DNA of 64,000 bases from Actinacidiphila oryziradicis (GTDB lineage Bacteria; Actinomycetota; Actinomycetes; Streptomycetales; Streptomycetaceae): NCBI RefSeq assembly GCF_005047355.1, contig NZ_SUMC01000025.1, positions 1 to 64,000 on the forward strand, written 5' to 3'. A program made the translations under genes and the position numbers. This document shows positions 45,048 through 53,027 of the stretch, in pieces. Numbering within the stretch: the stretch's first letter is position 1; every line of letters starts with the position of its first letter. Under the pieces are notes generated by a model. That model saw only the letters and a list, made by a program, of their open reading frames with translations, was not told the origin of the DNA and did not search any database.

Positions 45048-46682
45048 ATGACCGGGACGCCCACGGCCGGTACCGCTGAACCGGCCCACGTCCCACAGCA
45101 CACTCGGCCGGTCAACCGCTGGACCGTCCTCGTTGTCCTCTGTAGCAGCCTGCTGCTCGTCGCGCTCGACGCCACCGTGCTGCACGTGGCCGTCCCCGCC
45201 GTCACCGAGGACCTGCACCCGGGCGCGATACAGCTGCTGTGGATCGTCGACGCCTATCCGCTCGTCGCCGCCTCCCTGCTCATCCTTTTCGGTACTCTCG
45301 GCGACCGGGTCGGCAGACGCCGTGTGCTGCTCATGGGTTACGGGCTGTTCGCCGGCGCCTCCGCGATCGCCGCGTTCGCGCCCAGCGCGCACATTCTCAT
45401 CGCGGCCCGCGCCCTGCTCGGCGTCGGCGGCGCGATGATCATGCCCGCGACGCTGTCGATCATCCGCCAGGTCTTTCCCGACCGCCGTGAGCGGGCGGTC
45501 GCCATCGGCATCTGGACCGCCGTGGCCGCGGTCGGCGCGGCCGTCGGCCCGGTCCTCGGGGGCTTCCTCGTCGAGCACTTCTGGTGGGGCTCGGTCTTCC
45601 TCGTCAACATCCCGCTGATGGCCGTGATGCTCCCCCTCGGGCGCTGGCTGCTGCCGGAGTCGCGCGGCGAGCAGGACGGCCCCTGGGACGTCTTCGGCGC
45701 GCTCACCGCTGCGGCAGGGGTCCTCGGCGCCGTCCTCGGCGTCAAGGATCTCGGCGGCGGCCACGGCTCCGGCCGCCTCGGCGGGATCGTCCCGCTGCTG
45801 GTCGGGGTGGCGCTGCTGGTGATGTTCGTGCGGCGGCAGCGGCGGCGCGAGCATCCCCTTATCGACATGCGGATGTTCTCCCGGCCCGCCTTCAGCACCT
45901 CCGTCGGCTGCATCGTCCTCGCCATGCTCGCGCTCGTCGGCCTGGAGCTCATCGCCGTCCAGTACCTGCAGCTCGTGCTCGGGCTAAGCCCCTTCTCGAC
46001 CGGCCTGCGGCTGCTCCCGCTCACCTTCGCCGCGATGGCCGCCGGCCTCTTCGGCTCCCGCCTGCTGCAACGGCTCGGCCCGCGCACCATGGTCAGCCTC
46101 GGCTTCCTGCTCACCGCTCTCGCCGTGCTTGGCCTCACCGTCATGGGCCAGCACGACCGGCCCTGGCTGCTGACCGGCGGCTTCGTCCTGCTCGGCTTCG
46201 GCCTGGAGACGACGCTCTTCGGCGCCTACGAGTCCATGCTCAGCGAGGCCCCCGCGGCCCAGGCGGGCGGCGCCGCGGCCATCGGTGAGACCTCCTACCA
46301 ACTCGGTGCCGGCATCGGCATCGCCCTTCTCGGCAGCGTCATGAACGCCGCCTACGCCCCCGGCCTCGCCCGTGTCCCCGGCGTGCCTTCCTCCTCCTCC
46401 GCCGAGGCCGCCAAGTCCCTCGGCGAGGCCTACGACGTCTCCGGCCGCCTCGGTGGCCCGGCCGGGGCCGCCTTGCGCCATGCCGCGCGTCACTCCTTTG
46501 TGCACGGGCTGCACATGACGCTGTTCGTCAGCGCCGGGCTGCTGCTCCTCGGCGCCGTCGCCGCCTTGCGCCTGCCGCGGGTCATGGAGTGCGGCGCCGC
46601 TGCGGCCGCCGCCGTCGCCGGCATCCCGGCGCAGGCCGATCCTGCCGAGGTCCCGGCCCGCGAGCGCGCCCTCGCCCGCTGA
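45048..46682 (+). CDS. DHA2-family (14-TM) MFS exporter
   Basis: 544 aa from the ATG at 45048, seven bases after GGGAGG (45035-45040). Family marks: LDATVLHVAVPAVTEDL in helix 1, motif A GTLGDRVGRRRVLLMG, motif C-like GIWTAVAAVGAAVGPVLGG, and about 14 hydrophobic segments. It resembles SmvA/methyl viologen and multidrug exporters. A late insertion (about 440-475, Ser/Ala-rich) lies before the last helices. No adjacent regulator gene; the nearest upstream gene is the GT-C transferase. Confidence 0.9.
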   Translation: MTGTPTAGTAEPAHVPQHTRPVNRWTVLVVLCSSLLLVALDATVLHVAVPAVTEDLHPGAIQLLWIVDAYPLVAASLLILFGTLGDRVGRRRVLLMGYGLFAGASAIAAFAPSAHILIAARALLGVGGAMIMPATLSIIRQVFPDRRERAVAIGIWTAVAAVGAAVGPVLGGFLVEHFWWGSVFLVNIPLMAVMLPLGRWLLPESRGEQDGPWDVFGALTAAAGVLGAVLGVKDLGGGHGSGRLGGIVPLLVGVALLVMFVRRQRRREHPLIDMRMFSRPAFSTSVGCIVLAMLALVGLELIAVQYLQLVLGLSPFSTGLRLLPLTFAAMAAGLFGSRLLQRLGPRTMVSLGFLLTALAVLGLTVMGQHDRPWLLTGGFVLLGFGLETTLFGAYESMLSEAPAAQAGGAAAIGETSYQLGAGIGIALLGSVMNAAYAPGLARVPGVPSSSSAEAAKSLGEAYDVSGRLGGPAGAALRHAARHSFVHGLHMTLFVSAGLLLLGAVAALRLPRVMECGAAAAAAVAGIPAQADPAEVPARERALAR

Positions 46683-46762
46683 CGGCGAGCCGTGCTCTAC
46701 CCCGTACCGGCGGCAGGGCGTAGCGTCGGGCGGGACGCTGGAAGATCACCGGAGGGACGAGG

Positions 46763-47950
46763 ATGTCCGCTGGAAGGCTGCCGCGATTCGACGCGGGCGA
46801 TCCGCTCGGGATCGACGATTTGCTGAGCGACGAGGACCTGGCGGTGCGGGACACGGTCCGGAGCTGGGCGGCGGACCGGGTGCTGCCGCACATCGCGCAG
46901 TGGTACGAGAACGGGGAGCTGCCGGTCATCCGGGAGCTGGCCCGGGAGCTGGGCGCGATCGGGGCGCTGGGGATGCCGCTGTCGGGGTATGGCTGCGCGG
47001 GGGCGAGCGCGGTGCAGTACGGGCTGGCGTGCCTGGAGCTGGAGGCGGCGGATTCGGGGATCCGGTCGCTGGTGTCGGTACAGGGGTCGCTGGCGATGTA
47101 CGCGATCCACCGGTTCGGCTCGGCGGAGCAGAAGGAGCGGTGGCTGCCGGGGATGGCGGCGGGCGAGGTGATCGGCTGCTTCGGGCTGACGGAGCCGGAC
47201 CATGGTTCGGATCCGGCGGGGATGCGGACGTATGCGAAGCGGGACGGCTCGGACTGGGTGCTGACGGGCCGCAAAATGTGGATCACCAATGGCTCGGTGG
47301 CCGGGGTGGCGGTGGTGTGGGCCCGCACGGACGACGGCATTCGCGGGTTTGTCGTCCCGACACGGGAGCCGGGCTTCTCGGCGCCGGAGATCAGGCACAA
47401 GTGGTCGCTGCGTGCCTCGGTCACCAGCGAGCTGGTGATGGACGACGTGCGGCTGCCCGCCGATGCCGTACTCCCCGAGGTGACGGGGCTGCGCGGGCCG
47501 CTCAGCTGTCTGAGCCATGCGCGCTACGGCATCGTGTGGGGTGCGATGGGTGCTGCCCGCAGCAGTTTCGAGTCGGCGCTGGAGTACGCGAAGACGCGTG
47601 AGCAGTTCGGCCGGCCCATCGGCGGGTTCCAGCTGACGCAGGCGAAGCTGGCGGACATGGCGGTGGAGCTGCACAAGGGCATTCTGTTGGCGCACCACCT
47701 GGGGCGGCGGATGGACGCCGGACGGCTGCGGCCGGAACAGGTGAGCTTCGGCAAGCTGAACAATGTGCGGGAGGCGATCGAGATCTGCCGGACGGCCCGT
47801 ACGATCCTGGGCGCGAACGGGATTTCGCTCGAGTATCCGGTGATGCGGCACGCGACGAACCTGGAATCGGTGCTCACCTACGAGGGCACCGTCGAGATGC
47901 ATCAGCTGGTGCTGGGCAAGGCGCTCACCGGGCTGGACGCCTTCCGCTGA
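46763..47950 (+). CDS. acyl-CoA dehydrogenase (glutaryl-CoA dehydrogenase-like)
   Basis: 395 aa from the ATG at 46763, after GGAGGGACGAGG. Acyl-CoA dehydrogenase landmarks: GCFGLTEPDHGSDPAG, KMWITNGSVAGVAVVWART, and near the C-terminus TYEGTVEMHQLVLGKALTG, whose Glu sits at the position of the catalytic base in glutaryl-CoA dehydrogenase. ARYGIVWGAMGAARSSFE also fits that subfamily. It would act in lysine/tryptophan breakdown or short-chain acyl-CoA oxidation. Single gene; sflA converges on it 36 bases on. Confidence 0.92.
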   Translation: MSAGRLPRFDAGDPLGIDDLLSDEDLAVRDTVRSWAADRVLPHIAQWYENGELPVIRELARELGAIGALGMPLSGYGCAGASAVQYGLACLELEAADSGIRSLVSVQGSLAMYAIHRFGSAEQKERWLPGMAAGEVIGCFGLTEPDHGSDPAGMRTYAKRDGSDWVLTGRKMWITNGSVAGVAVVWARTDDGIRGFVVPTREPGFSAPEIRHKWSLRASVTSELVMDDVRLPADAVLPEVTGLRGPLSCLSHARYGIVWGAMGAARSSFESALEYAKTREQFGRPIGGFQLTQAKLADMAVELHKGILLAHHLGRRMDAGRLRPEQVSFGKLNNVREAIEICRTARTILGANGISLEYPVMRHATNLESVLTYEGTVEMHQLVLGKALTGLDAFR

Positions 47951-47986
47951 GCGGAGAATCGGACATCAGCCGGTGAGCTGCCTCGC

Positions 47987-48430
47987 TCAGCTCTGGTTGA
48001 AGAAGCCGTCGCCGCCACTGCGGTGGTCGGCGTTGACGACCTTGTAGTCGGCGGGGGTGAGCAGGAAGACCCGCGTGGCGACGCGCTCGATCGAGCCGCG
48101 CAGTCCGAAGGTGAGTCCGGCGGCGAAGTCGACGACGCGCTTGGCGTCGGACGGCTCCATGGCCGTGAGGTTGACGATTACGGGGATGCCGTCGCGGAAG
48201 AGCTCGCCGATGCCGCGGGCGTCCCGGAAACCGTCCGGGGTGACGGTGGCGATCCGCCGGCCCTCGTCATGCGCCGAGTCGGCGGCCACTCGCACCCGGG
48301 GGTCGGTGACCCAGGATTGGCCGGGCTCGGCGCCCTCGGCGTAGTCGGCGTAGTCCTCGTCGTAGTAGTTCTCGCCGCCGTTGTCGTCAACGAGGCCCAG
48401 CCAGGCACTCGCCCGTCGAACAGAACCCAT
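47987..48430 (-). CDS. sflA: SepF-like protein (SflA type)
   Basis: 147 aa from the ATG at 48430, with GAGGAGG upstream. The C-terminal ~75 residues are the SepF domain: RDGIPVIVNLTAMEPSDAKRVVDFAAGLTFG with GSIERVATRVFLLTPADY. The N-terminus (GSVRRASAWLGLVDDN) is the membrane-binding type helix, then an acidic Tyr/Glu linker. Streptomyces has one SepF at the division cluster and two SepF-like proteins; the one in this neighbourhood (SCO1749 in S. coelicolor) is SflA, which helps restrict FtsZ and DivIVA placement during sporulation. Identity is based on size and neighbourhood. Confidence 0.85.
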   Translation of the reverse strand: MGSVRRASAWLGLVDDNGGENYYDEDYADYAEGAEPGQSWVTDPRVRVAADSAHDEGRRIATVTPDGFRDARGIGELFRDGIPVIVNLTAMEPSDAKRVVDFAAGLTFGLRGSIERVATRVFLLTPADYKVVNADHRSGGDGFFNQS

Positions 48431-48767
48431 GGACGCCTCCTCTCATACGCGGTCTGTACCGTCCGCACCTCTATCGTCGTCCATGATGCGGATGATGCGC
48501 CAAGCGGATAGCCGCCGCACAGAGGATTCGTGACACAGCTGGTGCACAAAGAGATCGCCGTGGAGTCAAGCGGCGCTTGAGTCAAAGCAGCTGACGGGAC
48601 GCCGGATAACCTTCCCCACTGGAGAGTGACGAAACAGAGCCGGTTAGCCGTATAGCATGACGGGCCGATGATGTGATCACAAGCCCCGAAGGCGAAGTTC
48701 GGAATCGTCAGGCCATCACGGTCCGAATGAGGTGGAGAGAAAAGCCGGAGAGCGAGGGAGGTGGCGC

Positions 48768-48893
48768 GTGTGTGAGGCAGGGGAAGCCGTCTCAGCCCGC
48801 CGCAGGCACAGGCACAGGCCCGGAGCGGACTACAAGGTCAGCGACAACACGACGACGACCACACCCGACCGAAGTCGATGTGGTCGCGGGTGA
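48768..48893 (+). CDS. possible small protein, 41 aa
   Basis: GTG at 48768, seven bases after GAGGGAGG, then 41 codons rich in Arg, His and Thr (ARRRHRHRPGADYKV, then NTTTTTP) to TGA 48891-48893. The ribosome site is good but codon bias is only moderate, and no homologue is recognised. Could be a short regulatory peptide or chance. Confidence 0.25.
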   Translation: MCEAGEAVSARRRHRHRPGADYKVSDNTTTTTPDRSRCGRG

Positions 48894-48983
48894 CCAGCTG
48901 ACAAGTACGCATGACGCCAGTGGATCAGGCTGTCGTTATTCCGTCAACTGTGCTGAGACGGGCTGATCAGTATTCGGACATGC

Positions 48984-49014
48984 TTGACAGTGCATGGAAT
49001 CCGGGCCCTACCCT
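48984..49014 (+). promoter_or_regulatory. candidate promoter of the FAD/NAD(P)-LLM-DUF1684 operon
   Basis: TTGACA (48984-48989) and TACCCT (49009-49014) are separated by 19 bases, a slightly long spacing, about 90 bases before the first coding start. Confidence 0.45.
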
Positions 49015-49105
49015 GGGGCAGAGCCGTAATGGCCCGCCGCGTTGAGGGACGCGGTCGTGTGCAGGCAGTGCCCGTGATCCATCTGTGCGTCCACGGAGTC
49101 TCCGC

Positions 49106-50989
49106 ATGCCTGCCTGCCCTGGTTCGCTCTCTTCCGGTATCCCGGTCCTGGTCATCGTCGGCGCCGGCCCGCGCGGTACCGGACTGGTCGAGCGCATCGC
49201 CGCCAACGCCGCCGAGCTGTACGGCGAAAGCCGCCGCCTCGACATCCACCTCGTGGACCCGTTCCCGCCCGGCGGCGGCCGGGTGTGGCGGCACGAGCAG
49301 TCTCCGCTGCTGTGGATGAACTCCATGGCCGAGGACGTCACCATGTTCACCGACGACTCCGTGGAGTGCGAGGGCCCCATACGCACCGGCCCCGCACTCG
49401 ACGAGTGGGCCGCGCGGATCCGGGGCGGCGAGCTCGACCCGCCCCCCGACCCCGAGCTGGCCGCCGAGGTGGCCCGCCTCACCAGCCAGAGCTTCGGCAC
49501 CCGTCGGTTGCAAGCCGCCTATATGGCCTGGGTCTACGAGCAGTCGGCCGCCGCCCTGCCGCCCGGCATCACCATCACCGTCCATCCGCACCGGGCGGTA
49601 CGGATCACCGGGCCGCGTGACGGGCGCCAGAGCGTGTGGCTCGACGGCGGCCCCGGACCGCTTAGCGCCGACCTCGTCGTGCTCGCCCTCGGCCACCTGG
49701 ACGCCGAACCGGACGAGGAGCAGCTGGCGCTGTCCGGCTTCGCCGCCGGCCAGGAACTGGCCTACCTGCCACCGGAGTTCACCGCCGACAGTGACCTGTC
49801 GGTGCTGGAGCCGGGCGAGCCGGTGATCGTTCGCGGCTTCGGGCTCGCCTTCGTCGACCTGATGGTGCTGCTCACCGAGGGCCGCGGCGGCCGGTTCGAG
49901 CCGGACGGCCTCGGCGCAGTGGTCTACCGCCCTTCCGGCCGGGAGCCGGTGCTGTACGTCGGCTCGCGGCGCGGCGTTCCGTACCGCTCCAAGATCGGCT
50001 ACAGCTGGCGCGGCGAGCGGCCCCCGCTGCCCCGTTTCTTCGGCCCCGCCCAGGTCGATGAGCTGCTGGGCCGGCCGGCGAAGCCCGACTTCCGCCGGGA
50101 CATCTGGCCGCTGGTGGAGAAGGAGCTCGGCTTCGCCCACTACCACCAGCTCTTCACCGCCCACCCCGAGCGCACCGCAGTCAACTGGCCGGATTTCGAG
50201 GAGAAGTACGCCGCCGCCGACCCCGGCAGCGCCGAACTGCAGGTCCTGGTCGCCGGGGCCGTCCCCGACCCGGCCGACCGGCTCGACCTCGCCGCCCTGG
50301 ACCAGCCGCTGGCCGGCCTGCGCTTCCCCGACACCGACGCCCTCCAGGACGGACTGCGCGCCCACATCTCGGCTGATCTCGCCCGCCGCCACGACCCGGC
50401 GTACAGCCCCGACCTCGCGGTCTTTCTCGGGCTGCTGTCGGTCTACGGGCAGATGATCCGCCTTGGTGACGTCGGCGGCTGGTGGCATGGCTTCTTCAGC
50501 TACCTCGCCTCCGGGCCGCCCGGTCCCCGGCTGCGGCAGCTGCTCGCGCTCTCCGAGGCCGGGGTCGTCCGCTTCCTCGGCGCGGACACCGCCGTCGAGG
50601 CCGATCCGGTACGCGGAGTCTTCCGGGCCTCCAGCGCCAGTGTGCCGGGCGGGAGTGTGGAGGCACGGGCGCTGGTGGAGGCGAGGCTGCCCGAGCCGAC
50701 GGTGGACCGGACCAGGGACCCGCTGCTGAGCGCCCTGCGGGCAGAGGGAGTACCGTCCACCCCCACCGGGCTGATCGCGGTCACTTCGGATGACGGCCGG
50801 ATCGTGGACCGCACCGGACGCCCGCACCCGCGCCGCTTCGCGCTCGGCCCGCACACCGACGCCCGCGCCGCCGGGGCCTTCGCCCGCCCCCGTACCAACG
50901 CGCCCGCCTTCCGGCAGAACGACGCTGTGGCCCGTGCGCTGCTGTCGTTCGCGAGGTCGGCGGTCTGTACCGCCACGACGCCGTGCTGA
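49106..50989 (+). CDS. FAD/NAD(P)-binding protein (NAD_binding_9 type)
   Basis: 627 aa from the ATG at 49106 (GGAG at 49094-49097). The N-terminal dinucleotide fold is VLVIVGAGPRGTGLVERIA, followed by HLVDPFPPGGGRVWRHEQSP and LWMNSMAEDVTMFTDDS, the marks of the large actinobacterial FAD-NAD(P)-binding family related to lysine/ornithine N-hydroxylase-like proteins. A second glycine motif with VIVRGFGLAFVDLMVLLTEG lies at ~240, and the C-terminal third has FALGPHTDARAAGAFARPRTNAPAF. Reaction unknown. It leads an operon with an LLM oxidoreductase, suggesting a flavin-dependent oxidation pathway. Confidence 0.85.
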   Translation: MPACPGSLSSGIPVLVIVGAGPRGTGLVERIAANAAELYGESRRLDIHLVDPFPPGGGRVWRHEQSPLLWMNSMAEDVTMFTDDSVECEGPIRTGPALDEWAARIRGGELDPPPDPELAAEVARLTSQSFGTRRLQAAYMAWVYEQSAAALPPGITITVHPHRAVRITGPRDGRQSVWLDGGPGPLSADLVVLALGHLDAEPDEEQLALSGFAAGQELAYLPPEFTADSDLSVLEPGEPVIVRGFGLAFVDLMVLLTEGRGGRFEPDGLGAVVYRPSGREPVLYVGSRRGVPYRSKIGYSWRGERPPLPRFFGPAQVDELLGRPAKPDFRRDIWPLVEKELGFAHYHQLFTAHPERTAVNWPDFEEKYAAADPGSAELQVLVAGAVPDPADRLDLAALDQPLAGLRFPDTDALQDGLRAHISADLARRHDPAYSPDLAVFLGLLSVYGQMIRLGDVGGWWHGFFSYLASGPPGPRLRQLLALSEAGVVRFLGADTAVEADPVRGVFRASSASVPGGSVEARALVEARLPEPTVDRTRDPLLSALRAEGVPSTPTGLIAVTSDDGRIVDRTGRPHPRRFALGPHTDARAAGAFARPRTNAPAFRQNDAVARALLSFARSAVCTATTPC

Positions 50990-51080
50990 AGCGGTAGCAC
51001 GGCCTGCCCAGAAACCGGCTGACCCACCGCGTTCGACCGGGCCGCATCCGCCGCGACCACTACACGGAGGCCTTGACTCG

Positions 51081-51971
51081 ATGCCCGCACCAACCCGTCC
51101 ACTGCACCTGGCCGTCGCCATCGACGGCCGGCGGAAGTACAGCGCCGCCTCCGCCTACTACGTCGAGCTGGCGCGGCTCGCCGAACACGGCACCCTGGAC
51201 TTCGTCACCCTCGAGGACTCCCCGGCCCCGCCCGAGGACGGTACCGGCCGGCTCGACGCGCTCGCCGTCCTCACCCGGGTCGCCCCGGCGACCGACCGGA
51301 TCGGTCTCGTGCCGACCGTCACCACCACCCACACAGGACCCTTCCCTGTCCCGGCCGCCCTCGCGACCCTGGACCGGGTCAGCGACGGCCGGGCCGGCTG
51401 GACGGTCCGGGTGTCCACCACCGGGGCCGGGGTCTCCGTCCTCGGCCCGTCCGGCGTGCCCGGCTCCCCGCAGGGCGACCCGGTGATCTCCGTCCCCGTC
51501 ACCGACCCGGACACCTCGGAGATCGCCGCCCGGTACGCCGACGTCGCATATATCCGCGCCACCGACCGGCCCTCGGCCGGCACGGCCCGCGAAGCCCTGC
51601 GCACCCGCGCCAGTGCCCACGGCCGGGACCCCGGCGCCCTGACGGTCCTCGCCGACCTCGCCGTCGACTTCAGAGGCGGCGAGAACCGTGCCGGCGCCAT
51701 CGGGCACTCCGGCGGCCCGCTCTACCAGGGCGGCCCCGTGCACCTCGCGGACCTCATCGCCGACTGGCAGCAGTCCGGCGCCGTCGACGGCTTCCACATC
51801 CGCCCCCTCGACCCGCCCCGGGACCTGGAGCGCTTCGTCAACGGCACGGTGGCCCTGCTCCAGCACCGGAGTCTCTTCCGCGGCTTCTACCCCGGTACGA
51901 CGCTCCGCGAGCACCTGGGGCTGGCCCGCCCGGTGAATCGTTACAGCCTGGCCCGGGAGGCGGACCGATGA
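51081..51971 (+). CDS. LLM class flavin-dependent oxidoreductase
   Basis: 296 aa from the ATG at 51081, ten bases after ACGGAGG. Luciferase-like fold: HLAVAIDGRRKYSAASAYYVELARLAEHG, FVTLEDSPAP, TDRIGLVPTVTTTHTGPF and LDRVSDGRAGWTV are the TIM-barrel landmarks of the NtaA/SnaA group, ending YPGTTLREHLGLARP. It is about 100 residues shorter than typical NtaA-group enzymes and part of the middle is missing, so it may be a reduced form. It needs FMNH2 or F420 from elsewhere. The stop overlaps a leftover tail of a second such gene. Confidence 0.85.
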   Translation: MPAPTRPLHLAVAIDGRRKYSAASAYYVELARLAEHGTLDFVTLEDSPAPPEDGTGRLDALAVLTRVAPATDRIGLVPTVTTTHTGPFPVPAALATLDRVSDGRAGWTVRVSTTGAGVSVLGPSGVPGSPQGDPVISVPVTDPDTSEIAARYADVAYIRATDRPSAGTAREALRTRASAHGRDPGALTVLADLAVDFRGGENRAGAIGHSGGPLYQGGPVHLADLIADWQQSGAVDGFHIRPLDPPRDLERFVNGTVALLQHRSLFRGFYPGTTLREHLGLARPVNRYSLAREADR

Positions 51972-52078
51972 GTGCGATGGAATGCCCCGAGCCCCTCCAC
52001 GTTGGCATCCGTACGCAATACGAGGGAACGACGCTGCGCGACCGGCTCGGTCTGCGGCAGCCGGTATGGGAGGCTTGA
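51968..52078 (+). pseudogene. C-terminal remnant of a second LLM oxidoreductase
   Basis: A 36-codon frame begins at ATG 51968 over the stop of the LLM gene. It ends RTQYEGTTLRDRLGLRQPV, clearly the same C-terminal motif as YPGTTLREHLGLARP in the preceding gene. Only the tail of the family is present, so a tandem LLM gene seems to have been lost by deletion. It may now serve only to couple translation to the DUF1684 gene, whose ribosome site lies within it. Confidence 0.65.
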
Positions 52079-52083
52079 TCGAT

Positions 52084-52887
52084 ATGAGCACTGAGTCCGA
52101 GGAAGAACAGCAGAGCTGGAAGGCCTGGCGTGAGCAGCGCGCCGAGACCGTTTCGGCGCCGTACGGGTCACTGTCGCTGACCGGCACATACTGGCTGGTC
52201 GACGCGGTGGACGGCCGGATCGAGGGCGTACCGGGCCACTGGGCGCAGACCGGGGACGGCGACGGGGTGGTCCTCACGGCCGGGCCGGACGACGGGCTCA
52301 CCGTCGACGGACGGCCCCTGGACGGCGCCGTCCCGCTCATCGCCGACACCGGCCCGGTGGACGCCTCCCGTCTCGTACACGGCGAACGGCGGCTGGTGGT
52401 GCTGCACCGCGAGGGCCTGTGGGCGGTACGGATCTGGGACCCGGCCGCCGGTGCCCGGCTCGCCTTCGCCGGGATCGAGGCCTTCGACTACGACCCGCGG
52501 TGGGTGCTGCCCGCCGTCTTCCGCCCGTACGGCGAGGACCGCTCCGTCCGGGTCCCCAACGCGGACGGGGTGGAGCGCGGGCTGGCCGTCGGTGGCGAGC
52601 TGGCCTTCACCGTCGGCGGCACCGGGCACTCCCTGGCCGTCGCCGTCGAGCCGGACGGTTCCCTCTGGGGCGTCATCGCCGACGGCACCAGCGGCACCGG
52701 CAGCTTCCGTTTCCGCTTCATCCGCCCGCCGGCGCCCGCAGCCGACGGTTCGGTGGTGCTCGACCTCAACCGTGCGCTGCTGCCGCCGTGTGCCTTCGCG
52801 GACGGATTCATCTGCCCGTTCCCGCCGCCCGGGAACACCCTCCCGTTCCCGGTGGAGGCGGGGGAGCGCGCCGTACTCACCAAGTGA
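52084..52887 (+). CDS. DUF1684 family protein
   Basis: 267 aa from the ATG at 52084, with GGGAGG about ten bases before it inside the LLM remnant. DUF1684 features: the N-terminal WKAWREQRAETVSAPYGSLSLTG, the strand pair YWLVDAVDGRIEGVPGHW, GLWAVRIWDPAAGARLAFAG, and the conserved LNRALLPPCAFADGFICPFPPPGN with paired Cys near the end. No signal peptide. Family function is unknown, though members often sit in redox or secondary-metabolite neighbourhoods. Last gene of the operon. Confidence 0.85.
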   Translation: MSTESEEEQQSWKAWREQRAETVSAPYGSLSLTGTYWLVDAVDGRIEGVPGHWAQTGDGDGVVLTAGPDDGLTVDGRPLDGAVPLIADTGPVDASRLVHGERRLVVLHREGLWAVRIWDPAAGARLAFAGIEAFDYDPRWVLPAVFRPYGEDRSVRVPNADGVERGLAVGGELAFTVGGTGHSLAVAVEPDGSLWGVIADGTSGTGSFRFRFIRPPAPAADGSVVLDLNRALLPPCAFADGFICPFPPPGNTLPFPVEAGERAVLTK

Positions 52888-52971
52888 GGCACCCGCCGGA
52901 GCAGGCGATCCGGCGGTTGTTTTGACCGCCGGATCGCCGTTTCGTCATGGTTACGCGGCCGAAAGGCACTC

Positions 52972-53000
52972 TTGTGCGTTTGTGTCCCGTTCTGGATACT
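52972..53000 (+). promoter_or_regulatory. candidate promoter of the first streptogrisin gene
   Basis: TTGTGC (52972-52977), 17 bases, GATACT (52995-53000), 27 bases before the start codon. The same -35 and spacing precede the second protease gene. Confidence 0.5.
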
Positions 53001-53027
53001 CCTCTAAGCACATTCGAGGAGGATCAC

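Larger units (their letters stand above)
48431..49105. other. 675-base intergenic region with possible small ORF
   Basis: Lies between sflA (-) and the FAD/NAD(P)-binding protein gene (+). It holds a possible 41-codon ORF (48768-48893, listed separately) and a candidate promoter near 49000. The rest shows no gene. Confidence 0.5.

Noticed and set aside
48673..48966. 97-codon plus-strand frame in the sflA-FAD gene gap
   Set aside because: Weak start, no domain; the overlapping 41-codon frame has a far better ribosome site, and even that is doubtful.
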